Of a stretch of DNA of 22,780 bases, positions 1 to 6,282 are shown in pieces. The stretch covers positions 1 through 22,780 of the IMG/VR virus record IMGVR_UViG_3300012147_000088; one strand, given 5' to 3'. Below the pieces are notes generated by a model, which was given only the letters and a program-made list of their open reading frames with translations, ran no database searches and had not been told where the DNA came from. Origin of the DNA: a virus. How positions within the stretch are numbered: position 1 is the first letter of the stretch; every line of letters starts with the position of its first letter. The position numbers and the translations under genes were made by a program.

Positions 1-1
1 C

Positions 2-331
2 ACCGCGTACGAGTTCGACGTCACGGAGGCCGTCGTTATCGGGTGGCTGCGAGCCTATGGTGTCGAGGAGGAGGAGCGCGCGCGGGGGCGGGTGCACGGA
101 GGAGGTGCCGATTGCCGTCTCAAGGAGGCGACGGCGGTGGCACAGGCACGGTACCCCCGCGCAGGCGACTGGATATGCCTCTCGGAGGCGGCTGAGCAGC
201 TGGGTTGCTCGACCTCCGCGCTCCACGGCCGGTTGCGACGCCTCCGAGAGAGGCGCGCGCCCACCCCCCGATACCTCATACACAAAAGAAAGGGCGTGAT
301 CGCCGCCCTAGACGTCGATATGCTCCGCTAG
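2..331 (+). CDS. 5'-truncated small helix-turn-helix protein
   Basis: The reading frame is already open at the left edge and ends at TAG 329-331, so the 109 visible residues are the C-terminal part of a longer protein. The visible segment starts with an amphipathic stretch (EFDVTEAVVIGWLRAYGV), then an Arg/Glu-rich linker, then an HTH-like segment reading CLSEAAEQLGCSTSALHGRL, followed by a basic region and RYLIHKRKGVIAALDVDMLR. The order of a helix, a turn containing GCS and a recognition helix is typical of small phage or MerR/excisionase-like DNA-binding proteins. An internal GTG at 92 could be called as a start, but coding-like sequence continues upstream of it, so I prefer a truncated gene. 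It is transcribed towards the lysis cassette. DNA binding is inferred from the HTH pattern; the target is unknown. Confidence 0.6.
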   Translation, partial: TAYEFDVTEAVVIGWLRAYGVEEEERARGRVHGGGADCRLKEATAVAQARYPRAGDWICLSEAAEQLGCSTSALHGRLRRLRERRAPTPRYLIHKRKGVIAALDVDMLR

Positions 332-337
332 CGGAGC
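322..337. terminator. 16-bp palindrome at the convergent gene ends
   Basis: Bases 322-337 form a perfect palindrome, GCTCCGCTAGCGGAGC, which can fold as a 6-bp stem with a CTAG loop on either strand. The central CTAG carries both stop codons: TAG of the rightward gene and, on the other strand, TAG of the last lysis gene. Position and symmetry suit a bidirectional terminator, but there is no U-rich tract on either side, so intrinsic termination is uncertain. Confidence 0.4.
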
Positions 338-654
338 GCGACGAGCAACCAGATCAGAGAGGCCGACGCGGCCCCGACACCCGCCCACACGGCGGGGTGC
401 CATCGGGAGTCGGCGTCGGCCTCTACGCGTACGCGCTCGGCGATCTCTAGGTTAGCATCCGCGCGCGCCACGCGCTCCGCACGCCGCGCCTCGTCGCGCT
501 CGCCTGTGCGGCGGATCAGCGTGTCGAGATTGGCCTCGCACGAGGCGGCGTACTCACTTGGTATCGTCTGTGTGTGCGCGGGCGGAGCGGCGAAGAAAAA
601 GGTCAATGTCCACGCGATCATAACCATCGCGCTCGATGCGCTTTGCCTGCTCAT
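328..654 (-). CDS. Membrane-anchored lysis accessory, spanin-like (last gene of lysis cassette)
   Basis: 108 aa. I start it at the ATG at 654 because GAGG lies 7 nt upstream; the frame stays open further upstream, but that part is only the shadow of the neighbouring gene. Residues 10-22 form a hydrophobic signal or anchor (MVMIAWTLTFFFAA) followed by PPAHTQ. Residues 45-85 are a charged Arg/Glu/Ala-rich helix with coiled-coil character. Residues 89-107 are a C-terminal transmembrane segment ending LIWLLVALR. The first 101 nt lie inside the 3' end of the preceding gene in another frame, as in Rz/Rz1-type spanin pairs. There is no convincing lipobox at the signal peptide; the only Cys is at residue 39, outside the expected position. 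A role in outer-membrane disruption is inferred from topology, overlap and position. Confidence 0.55.
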   Translation of the reverse strand: MSRQSASSAMVMIAWTLTFFFAAPPAHTQTIPSEYAASCEANLDTLIRRTGERDEARRAERVARADANLEIAERVRVEADADSRWHPAVWAGVGAASASLIWLLVALR

Positions 655-907
655 GTATGACCTCGTCGGGCGCCCGCGCTGGCGTGTGTGGTGGTGGGCT
701 CGGCTCCGGGCGGGGCTCCGGGGCGGGCGTGGGCGTAGGCTTGGGGGCGGGCTCGGGGGCGGGGCGGCGAGCGAGTCGTAGTAGGACCACGAGGAGCGCC
801 GCCCCGCCGAGCACCCGCGCACGACGGCCGACACGCGCGAGCTGGTCGGGGAAAGTAGCGGCGGCTAGGAGGGCCACCACGATGAGAGCCAGGATCACAT
901 CTCTCAT
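554..907 (-). CDS. Proline-rich membrane protein of the lysis cassette (spanin partner candidate)
   Basis: 117 aa. The ATG at 907 forms an ATGA overlap with the preceding stop and has GGAGG 8 nt upstream. Residues 3-18 (DVILALIVVALLAAAT) and 32-47 (VLGGAALLVVLLRLAR) are hydrophobic segments. They are followed by a long Pro-rich tract at about 48-78 (repeated APEPAPKPTPTP-like units), then a charged tail with EVIHEQAKRIERDGYDRVD. A short membrane part plus a Pro-rich extended linker is typical of proteins that span the periplasm during phage lysis. Its 3' end overlaps the next gene by 101 nt in a different frame. I cannot say which of the two is the inner and which the outer member, or whether both are needed; a holin role is also possible because of the two hydrophobic segments. 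Confidence 0.55.
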   Translation of the reverse strand: MRDVILALIVVALLAAATFPDQLARVGRRARVLGGAALLVVLLRLARRPAPEPAPKPTPTPAPEPRPEPSPPPHTPARAPDEVIHEQAKRIERDGYDRVDIDLFLRRSARAHTDDTK

Positions 908-1146
908 GGTCGGGCCTCCGATCGCCTCTCAATCTCGGCTAGCCTGCGCTCGATTGAGCCCATGCGTTCCATGACTCGAATCAGGTCGCGGCTATCCAGA
1001 GCTAGCGACTCAACCCGGCGCTCGACCGCCCCGAGCCGCTGGTCCAGGATCTGGCTCTGGACGTAGCTCGTCCCGAGCGCCGCCACGAGCCCGACGACTA
1101 GGCCGACCACGATACCGCTGATTGTTTGCTGGACGTGGTCTCTCAT
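904..1146 (-). CDS. Small single-TM coiled-coil protein of the lysis cassette
   Basis: 80 aa, beginning ATGA on the stop of the preceding gene, with GAGG about 10 nt upstream. Residues 9-28 are one transmembrane helix (SGIVVGLVVGLVAALGTSYV). The rest is a heptad-rich charged helix (LDQRLGAVERRVESLALD ... SIERRLAEIERR), a predicted coiled coil. It resembles XhlA-like holin accessory proteins or single-TM inner-membrane spanins, though XhlA has its TM at the C-terminus. Its place between the two-TM holin candidate and the Pro-rich protein supports a role in lysis. Function is inferred from topology and synteny only. Confidence 0.55.
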   Translation of the reverse strand: MRDHVQQTISGIVVGLVVGLVAALGTSYVQSQILDQRLGAVERRVESLALDSRDLIRVMERMGSIERRLAEIERRSEARP

Positions 1147-1358
1147 TGCGTGTCTACCTCAATGCCGTCTCGCGACACTCGGAGGCGGCGGATCAGCCCC
1201 GCGCCCCCTAAAAGAGTAAATGCGACCAGGATGAGCCCCATCCCGTACGCGTCGGGGATCCGCTGTGCGCCCCACGCTGCGATCGTCGCAGCTAGGATTA
1301 CCCACCCCGCGACCTCGGCCGTCGTGTCAACCCAGCTGCGAATCAGCGCTCTAGGCAT
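1143..1358 (-). CDS. Two-TM holin candidate
   Basis: 71 aa. The ATG at 1358 overlaps the endolysin stop by 8 nt and has GAGG 6 nt upstream. The frame is open much further upstream, but that extension is antisense-free shadow of the endolysin and has no coding character. Hydrophobic segments at about 14-31 (AEVAGWVILAATIAAWG) and 39-56 (YGMGLILVAFTLLGGAGL) are separated by a short polar loop, and a basic, charged C-terminus follows (RRLRVSRDGIEVD). Size, two TM helices, a charged tail and location directly after an endolysin match class II holins, which make the inner-membrane lesion that releases endolysin. There is no family-specific motif that I can name, so this rests on topology and context. 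Confidence 0.6.
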   Translation of the reverse strand: MPRALIRSWVDTTAEVAGWVILAATIAAWGAQRIPDAYGMGLILVAFTLLGGAGLIRRLRVSRDGIEVDTQ

Positions 1359-2094
1359 GGCAAACCTCACATGAGGGCTCGGATCCATCGCATCCGCACC
1401 CGTCGTCATCGTCATCGTCGTCGAGGTCGAGGTCGTCGTCGTAGTCCGCGCCGTCCCAGCCGTACACCAGATCGGGGCGAAATGCGCCCCACACCGGCTC
1501 GCGTTCGCTGCGTCGGGGATCAGCTGCGGGGTAGGCCCACACACGCACGGCCCCGAGAGGCCCCGCGTTGCCCTCGATGGTGTACACAACGCCGCCCTCG
1601 ACGTGCACCACGAGCCCGATGTGGCCTGCATATGGTGTGCTTTGCGAGGGGCGTACCCACGTGAGGATGTCACCGGCGCGCAGATCGGGGATCTGCACCA
1701 CGGATTCCGGGTTTGCCGTCTTCGCCCGGTCGAACGAGCGCCGCGCGCCGAGTGTGTACGGTGCATCGGGGTATACCTCGCGGAGCACGGTGGAGGTGAA
1801 CGCCGCGCACCACGCGCCTAGCGGGCGGTACTCAGCATAAAACCGCTCTACCCACGGGCCGCGGTTGTTCCCCCCGCGCTCCTGTGCGCGTGCGAGGATG
1901 TATGCGTAGGCGGCCGTGACGAGCGGATGTGCGCCCGGCCCCGGCACGAAGTAGCTCGCCCCGAGGGTTTTCGGGCCGAGCTTACCGTCAACGGTGAGCG
2001 GGCGCAGCGTACCGGGCTCGACGCCCGCGCGCTGGGCGAGGTCCGTGTTCTTGCGGAGGTTGTCGGGTAACTGTGCGTGTCGTAAGATTGGCAT
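1351..2094 (-). CDS. Endolysin with CHAP-type peptidase domain and Asp-rich C-terminus
   Basis: 247 aa from the ATG at 2094; an in-frame GTG at 2106 overlaps the previous stop as GTGA and would add four residues, but has no ribosome site, whereas GTGAGA precedes the ATG. An N-terminal part includes VDGKLGPKT, the pattern of a peptidoglycan-binding repeat. The catalytic region has the CHAP/NlpC-like signature: Cys96 in GAWCAAF, His158 in AGHIGLVV and Glu174-Asn176 in TIEGN. These would cleave peptide bonds in the cell wall stem or cross-bridge. The C-terminus is unusual: a run of about 13 Asp (214-231) followed by four Cys in CGCDGSEPSCEVC. It is the first gene of the lysis cassette, downstream of the fibre genes, with its stop overlapping the holin candidate. 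Confidence 0.82.
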   Translation of the reverse strand: MPILRHAQLPDNLRKNTDLAQRAGVEPGTLRPLTVDGKLGPKTLGASYFVPGPGAHPLVTAAYAYILARAQERGGNNRGPWVERFYAEYRPLGAWCAAFTSTVLREVYPDAPYTLGARRSFDRAKTANPESVVQIPDLRAGDILTWVRPSQSTPYAGHIGLVVHVEGGVVYTIEGNAGPLGAVRVWAYPAADPRRSEREPVWGAFRPDLVYGWDGADYDDDLDLDDDDDDDGCGCDGSEPSCEVCHA

Positions 2095-2102
2095 GTTTTG
2101 TC

Positions 2103-2444
2103 TCACACGAGCGGGTCATATTCCACTAGGCCACTAACCGAGAGGATGTCGGTTGCCTCGTTAGCCCACGAGCTGAGCGGGCCGCCGACTTGCTCGCGTT
2201 CAATGCGTCGCTGCGTGTCGTGGACACCGCCAGCTCGAACGACGGCGTCGATGACGGCTGCCACGCGGCTCTCTGCCATCGGGAACGCGTACACTTTATG
2301 GGTTTGCTGGCTGGTCGTCGGGCCGTACGTCGGCGCCTCGGATGCGTCGACGACCCGCTCTCCGAAGAGCAGGTTGATCTCGGATGAGAATTTACCTGCG
2401 TTTGCGATGGGGATTGCGATGCGCATCTGTCTCGTGATGATCAT
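2103..2444 (-). CDS. Unknown protein at end of tail fibre block
   Basis: 113 aa. The start is the ATG at 2444, which overlaps the LamG-like gene's stop as ATGA and has CCGAGG about 7 nt upstream; the longer open frame upstream is not needed. The sequence is soluble and mixed alpha/beta, without signal or TM segments: MRIAIPIANAGKFSSEINLLFGERVV, then a Ser/Thr/Gln stretch, then a helical part (SRVAAVIDAVVRAGG) and an acidic end. I do not recognise a family. Tight coupling to the adhesin gene upstream and the endolysin downstream suggests a late structural or fibre-associated role, possibly a chaperone or small fibre component. Confidence 0.6.
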   Translation of the reverse strand: MIITRQMRIAIPIANAGKFSSEINLLFGERVVDASEAPTYGPTTSQQTHKVYAFPMAESRVAAVIDAVVRAGGVHDTQRRIEREQVGGPLSSWANEATDILSVSGLVEYDPLV

Positions 2445-3274
2445 GGATAGCCTCGGGAGTTCAGTAGGCGGTTCGCCGCCGCGAGTGACGTCGCCGACGG
2501 CGCCGACGAGTTCCAGACGATTATCGCCCATATAATGCCTCCGAAAAATGCAGTGTTCGCGGTCGAGCCGGTACGGAACGACCCGACTGAGCTGAGATTG
2601 TGCACCGTCGGCGCGCCGGGGTGCGGAGTCGAGCCGGACACGCCACTCGGCTCGGAGATGATCGAGAAATCACCGGTCGGGTCGATCCGGATCGTATCCC
2701 GGCACGCGTACGGCCCGGAGCCCGGATCGTTGGTGTTCGCGCCCGTGGTCACGCTCGTACCGGCCGAGTTACGGAAAAGCAGCGAGCGGATCCGGGGGTT
2801 AGCAACCTGTCCGTGTCGTAGGAAATCGGCGGACCCGGTAGTGGTCCGGCCGAGCGAGAACACACAGCGCGTGCTCGTGAGCGCATCGTTCACCTGCGAC
2901 GTGATGATGGTCGCGTGCTGTGTGATGGATACGGCGTCTGCGATGTAGTTTGCGTTCAGCCAGTCGTCCACGCCGTCGTATAGTAGTCCGCCCCCGGCCA
3001 GCTGTCTCGTCGGACGCCGAGAGGTCGGACCGGTCTGGACCGCCGTGCGGCTCGGGTCAGCCGAGTCAACCCAAATCGAAACCTGCCCGCCGATGGGGGA
3101 TAGGCTCTGACCTAGGAACATGGTCGACGGATCTGCGAGGAGCACGGCCACGCAGCTCGTGTCAGCCGCGAGGATTTGGAGGTCTGTTAGGGGAGACGGC
3201 CCCGAGGAGCCGCCCCCCGCGTTTTGGTCTCGCGTGAAAACCCAACCGTAGCCGCGCCGGTATCCGAGTCTCAT
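2441..3274 (-). CDS. LamG/concanavalin-like tail fibre or adhesin protein
   Basis: 277 aa. The ATG at 3274 overlaps the preceding TGA as ATGA and has GTGGAGG 5 nt upstream; an upstream in-frame start would add four residues but lacks this support. A basic N-terminus (MRLGYRRGYGWVF) and a Gly-rich hinge (NAGGGSSGPSP) precede a beta-rich region. GGGLLYDGVDDWL at about residues 95-106 is the hallmark opening of concanavalin A/LamG-like jelly-roll domains, and the end (IIWAIIVWNSSAPSATSLAAANRLLNSRGY) matches their closing strand and helix. Such domains on phage fibres usually bind surface glycans. It lies in a block of small fibre genes between the baseplate module and the endolysin, so host recognition is the likely job; the ligand is unknown. 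Confidence 0.7.
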   Translation of the reverse strand: MRLGYRRGYGWVFTRDQNAGGGSSGPSPLTDLQILAADTSCVAVLLADPSTMFLGQSLSPIGGQVSIWVDSADPSRTAVQTGPTSRRPTRQLAGGGLLYDGVDDWLNANYIADAVSITQHATIITSQVNDALTSTRCVFSLGRTTTGSADFLRHGQVANPRIRSLLFRNSAGTSVTTGANTNDPGSGPYACRDTIRIDPTGDFSIISEPSGVSGSTPHPGAPTVHNLSSVGSFRTGSTANTAFFGGIIWAIIVWNSSAPSATSLAAANRLLNSRGYP

Positions 3275-4086
3275 ACAGGCCTCCACTGTGCGTCGACGCG
3301 CCGGATGTCGATCGTGGGCAGCTGCGTACCGAGGCCCAGCGGCTCGACGATCAGCGCCATGCGCAGCCGATGCGTCGGGGCCAGCCGTGCGCCCGCGTTC
3401 GTCGAGGTGCGCCCGTTAGCTACGGTCACGCTGGATGTCACAGGCGGATAGGTCGCGCCCCACCTCACCCAACCTGCTGGCGTGATGTCCAATGGCATGA
3501 TGTTGAGCCATCCGCCGTTGTGCGGCCCTGCGCCCGGAAACGCCGCCGCGCTCCACGCATGCCGCTTGGCTTGGGAAAAACCGATGCTTCCGGTGTTAGC
3601 TGTGCCTAAACCGATGCTGGCCATGTTACCGGTAGTGAACCCCACACCCGCGGAGGGGAGTAGAGACGGCGAGGCGTCCGCGGCCGCGGCGTAGTAGTAG
3701 AGGGCCACCCCCACGTGACCCGCATGGTTGTTAGTACCCGTGGGCGCGTCGACCACGGTGCCGTCGACATACAACCAGTAAGGGGCCGCCCCGAGCGCCG
3801 CCGCATCGATCCAAAGCACGCCGCGCGCGGTCGGCCCGGAGCCCGCGCCCGCTGCGCGGATCGCGGTCAGGTCGAATCGGATCGCCCCGTTCACCACGCT
3901 CATCCCTGCGAGCATCTGCGCTTCCGTGACGTTGGTTGATAGCGCCGAGTCGTAGGTGAGCGAGGGCATCCCAGAGAGGTCGTTATCCCAGCCGAACGCA
4001 TTGGCCGCGGGTGCGCCGCCGCCGCCGCTGCGCCCACGCCCCCAAGACCAAGCTTCTCGCGAGATATCCCCCGCGTCACGGCTCAC
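3271..4086 (-). CDS. Tail fibre-type structural protein
   Basis: 271 aa, starting at a GTG that overlaps the preceding stop (GTGA). There is a Gly-rich N-terminal hinge (GRGRSGGGGAPAANAFG) and then a Gly/Ala/Ser/Thr-rich, beta-predicted body with LTYDSALSTNVTEAQMLAGMSV and aromatic-rich segments (PYWLYVDGTVV, HVGVALYYYAAA). It ends VDAQWRPV. The composition and short hydrophobic strands are typical of distal fibre or receptor-binding proteins and no enzyme motif is visible. It is coupled by 4-nt overlaps to neighbours on both sides, which suggests stoichiometric co-production with the LamG-like protein downstream. I cannot name a family. Confidence 0.6.
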   Translation of the reverse strand: MSRDAGDISREAWSWGRGRSGGGGAPAANAFGWDNDLSGMPSLTYDSALSTNVTEAQMLAGMSVVNGAIRFDLTAIRAAGAGSGPTARGVLWIDAAALGAAPYWLYVDGTVVDAPTGTNNHAGHVGVALYYYAAAADASPSLLPSAGVGFTTGNMASIGLGTANTGSIGFSQAKRHAWSAAAFPGAGPHNGGWLNIMPLDITPAGWVRWGATYPPVTSSVTVANGRTSTNAGARLAPTHRLRMALIVEPLGLGTQLPTIDIRRVDAQWRPV

Positions 4087-4370
4087 AGGCGCACCCCGCC
4101 GAGCGTGACGTTGACACCCGTGGCGGAGTGTACGAATCGGGGGAAGACCGCCGCCGCGTACGGGCCGATCTCGATGCGGGCCCCGGCGGGGGCGATGTTA
4201 ACGGGCTGCGTCCCGGCCGCGTCGAGGGAGAAGACGACGTCCTCCGTCTGGTCGCCGAACGCGACGAGCACGAACAGCTGGTTAGCGAACGCGGGGGAGG
4301 GGAGTGTGAGAGCGACGCCGTTTGCGGGGGTGCCGGTGGTCACCGTACCGAGCGAGATGGGGTATGACAT
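4083..4370 (-). CDS. Small beta-rich fibre-block protein
   Basis: 95 aa. I choose the ATG at 4370, which has ACAGGA about 6 nt upstream; an ATG two codons earlier leaves no room for a ribosome site. The sequence is a compact all-beta pattern (SYPISLGTVTTGTPANGV, QLFVLVAFGDQTEDVVFSLD, GVNVTLGGVRL) without Cys or TM. It could be a small domain that caps or attaches a fibre. No family is recognised; assignment to the fibre block is from position and coupling. Confidence 0.55.
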   Translation of the reverse strand: MSYPISLGTVTTGTPANGVALTLPSPAFANQLFVLVAFGDQTEDVVFSLDAAGTQPVNIAPAGARIEIGPYAAAVFPRFVHSATGVNVTLGGVRL

Positions 4371-4380
4371 ACGCATCCTG

Positions 4381-4755
4381 TTAGGTTGTGCGGACGATGG
4401 ATCGCCCGATGCGGACGGTTAGCGTCCCGGGTTGTGTAAGATCTCTATAGGTAAACGCGATCCGATCCACGCCCCCGGTATGGTAGTCGCGCACGAAACC
4501 GAACAACGCATTGTACTCATCGGCCGGGAACCAAACCCCGTCGATCCGCATCCAGACGGTCGCGCTGAACTGCTGGCTTGAACTCGCCGTTCGAGCTGCG
4601 ATCAGCACGCGCGTGGAGTTAAGGAGCGGGATCCCGTCCGTGGCCAGGAAGGAGAACGTCGTGTCATTCGCGGCGGTGAATTCGAGCGTCGAGTACTCTC
4701 GGAACCGCCCCGAGGAGTCAATTACGAGATCGTTTGCGGTGGAGAAGCGGCCCAT
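4381..4755 (-). CDS. Small beta-rich fibre-block protein
   Basis: 124 aa, ATG at 4755 with GGAG about 6 nt upstream. Opens MGRFSTANDLVIDSSGRF and continues as an alternating beta pattern (TTFSFLATDGIPLLNSTRVLIAA, ATVWMRIDGVWFPADEYNAL, GTLTVRIGRSIVR). The abundance of Ser/Thr and aromatic residues on strands resembles carbohydrate-contacting or fibre-tip domains. It follows the long fibre gene by 10 nt. Function is inferred from place and composition only. Confidence 0.55.
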   Translation of the reverse strand: MGRFSTANDLVIDSSGRFREYSTLEFTAANDTTFSFLATDGIPLLNSTRVLIAARTASSSQQFSATVWMRIDGVWFPADEYNALFGFVRDYHTGGVDRIAFTYRDLTQPGTLTVRIGRSIVRTT

Positions 4756-4765
4756 GTGAACTCCG

Positions 4766-5665
4766 TCAGGTTGCGATTAGAGTCAGCGCAAAGTTTCCCG
4801 TCGGCGTGTGCGGGGCGATCGCGCCGGTCGTCACGTTGATCGTGAACACATAGCAGGCCGCGCTACCGAGCTGTGGTAGCTGCGCATCCGGGACACATAG
4901 AAACGCCTCGTTACTAGCTAGCACGTTGTCGTATGCACCCCACGCGACGCGCGGGACCGTGTCGAACGCCGTTGAAAAGCTCACCGACACGCGGTTACCC
5001 GAGAACGAGACCTCGGAGAGGTTATATGCGCCGACGCCGCCGTCCACCGTGCCGAGCACGGGCCGGACCACGCCCGTGGCCTTCACGATGTTCGCGCGCG
5101 CAATGCTAGTGAGCTGCGCCGGGCCGTCGGGCGCCACGTTCAGGCCTTGCACGTTGAACGTGCCCGCCCGCACCCGCGAGGGGAGCACGCCGCCCTCAAA
5201 CGTCACGGTCCGATGAACGGCGGTGGCCGCGTAGTTTGTGAACACGCCCGCCTGCGCGCGGTCGAAAAAGAACGAATCGGAGGCGCATTCGTCCGATAAC
5301 ACGAGCGGTGCGCTTGCGACGTCGAGCGCGTCCAGCTCATCGGCTCGGAGCCCAGCCGTGATTATAGGTGTATCCCCGGCGAATCGCATGTATCGGGTAT
5401 CGCCCGAGGGGTTCTCCACGACGAGCGATGCATCCGTACCGCCCAGGCTGAGCCCGATGTCCGTCGCGTATGTGAAACTCGACACGTTTCGAAACGCCGA
5501 ATTCACATACGCGAGCCACTGACCCGTGCGGTTCCCGAGCCAGTTAAAGAATTCGTGTGGGGGAAGCTCGACGATCCATCCAAGCGCCCGCTTAGCGACG
5601 GACGGCGTGATAATCGTGGCCGACGGGTCGGTTGCCCATGTGGGGATTTCGGGTGGCTTAGGCAT
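4766..5665 (-). CDS. Tail fibre protein with conserved N-terminal attachment segment
   Basis: 299 aa, ATG at 5665; the ribosome site is weak. The N-terminus (KPPEIPTWATDPSA ... GWIVELPPHEFFNWLGNR) has the Pro/Trp-rich pattern ending in PP..xFNWL.N common at the baseplate-attachment end of phage fibre proteins. The middle contains YATDIGLSLGGTDASLVV and a run of beta-repeat-like segments, and the C-terminus is beta-rich (SFSGNRVSVSFSTAFDTVPRV). It is the first gene after the gpI-like baseplate protein, the usual place of the fibre that docks on the baseplate. I read it as the proximal fibre of the set; receptor contacts may be supplied by the smaller downstream proteins. Confidence 0.68.
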   Translation of the reverse strand: MPKPPEIPTWATDPSATIITPSVAKRALGWIVELPPHEFFNWLGNRTGQWLAYVNSAFRNVSSFTYATDIGLSLGGTDASLVVENPSGDTRYMRFAGDTPIITAGLRADELDALDVASAPLVLSDECASDSFFFDRAQAGVFTNYAATAVHRTVTFEGGVLPSRVRAGTFNVQGLNVAPDGPAQLTSIARANIVKATGVVRPVLGTVDGGVGAYNLSEVSFSGNRVSVSFSTAFDTVPRVAWGAYDNVLASNEAFLCVPDAQLPQLGSAACYVFTINVTTGAIAPHTPTGNFALTLIAT

Positions 5666-5680
5666 GTGGTGGCTCGCGTG

Positions 5681-6274
5681 CTAGGGGGTAGTGATAAGGA
5701 ACGTGAACGTGCCAGCATTGAATCCGAGCGCGCCCGGGAAACCGAAAAACCCGAATGGATTGGATCCGGCCCCGACCGCAGTCACGCCCACCACCGCCGG
5801 TTTGGCGAGCAGGATGAGGCGCCGAATCGCGTCGATCTGGTTTGCATCTAGGCCCGTGATCGGCTGTGTGATGGTCAACGTGAAATTCGCATCGCCGGGG
5901 CCGTCTGCGTAGAGCACCCCGCCCTGGTTGAGAATCGCGTTCACGATGTCGACGATTGTACGCGCCGAGCCGTCGGAGCGCAATGCACGCAGTTTTTGAC
6001 CTATGAGCGTCCGAAACTCATCGTCCGTGCGCGTCCCGCGCGACTCCTCGACGATGCGCCCGAAGATATCAAGCGCCCAGTCGGAGACTCCGCCAGTAAA
6101 CGCGAGGCTCGTCGCGAGGTCAAAAGCGTCGTCCTCCAGGCATTGAATCTGCCGGACGAGCGCGGCGATCACGGGGCCGATCACGGCGTCCGTGCGCACG
6201 GGCGTGACCACCTCGCTAGCATCGGCCACCCCCTCGTGGTCGGGCTGGTAGATCCATTCACCGTCGTAGGGCAT
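5681..6274 (-). CDS. gpI-like baseplate protein (DUF2612-like)
   Basis: 197 aa, ATG at 6274 with AGGA 6 nt upstream. The diagnostic stretch is RGTRTDDEFRTLIGQKLRAL at residues 79-98, followed by SDGSARTIVDIVNAIL. This matches the conserved core of phage baseplate proteins of the DUF2612/Mu gp48/P2 gpI type, which sit at the outer edge of the wedge and link to tail fibres. The C-terminus is Gly/Phe-rich (FGFFGFPGALGFNAG), also usual in the family. It lies directly between baseplate J and the first fibre gene, the conserved order in contractile-tail loci. Confidence 0.8.
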   Translation of the reverse strand: MPYDGEWIYQPDHEGVADASEVVTPVRTDAVIGPVIAALVRQIQCLEDDAFDLATSLAFTGGVSDWALDIFGRIVEESRGTRTDDEFRTLIGQKLRALRSDGSARTIVDIVNAILNQGGVLYADGPGDANFTLTITQPITGLDANQIDAIRRLILLAKPAVVGVTAVGAGSNPFGFFGFPGALGFNAGTFTFLITTP

Positions 6275-6282
6275 TGGTTATC

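Noticed and set aside
328-654. Unimolecular spanin call based on AASC at residues 36-39
   Set aside because: The Cys is about 17 residues after the hydrophobic core, too far for a lipobox, so a lipoprotein u-spanin is not supported.
1359-1766. Long N-terminal extension of the holin frame
   Set aside because: The part above 1358 is Arg/Thr/Pro-rich shadow of the endolysin; the ATG at 1358 has a good ribosome site and starts the two-TM protein.
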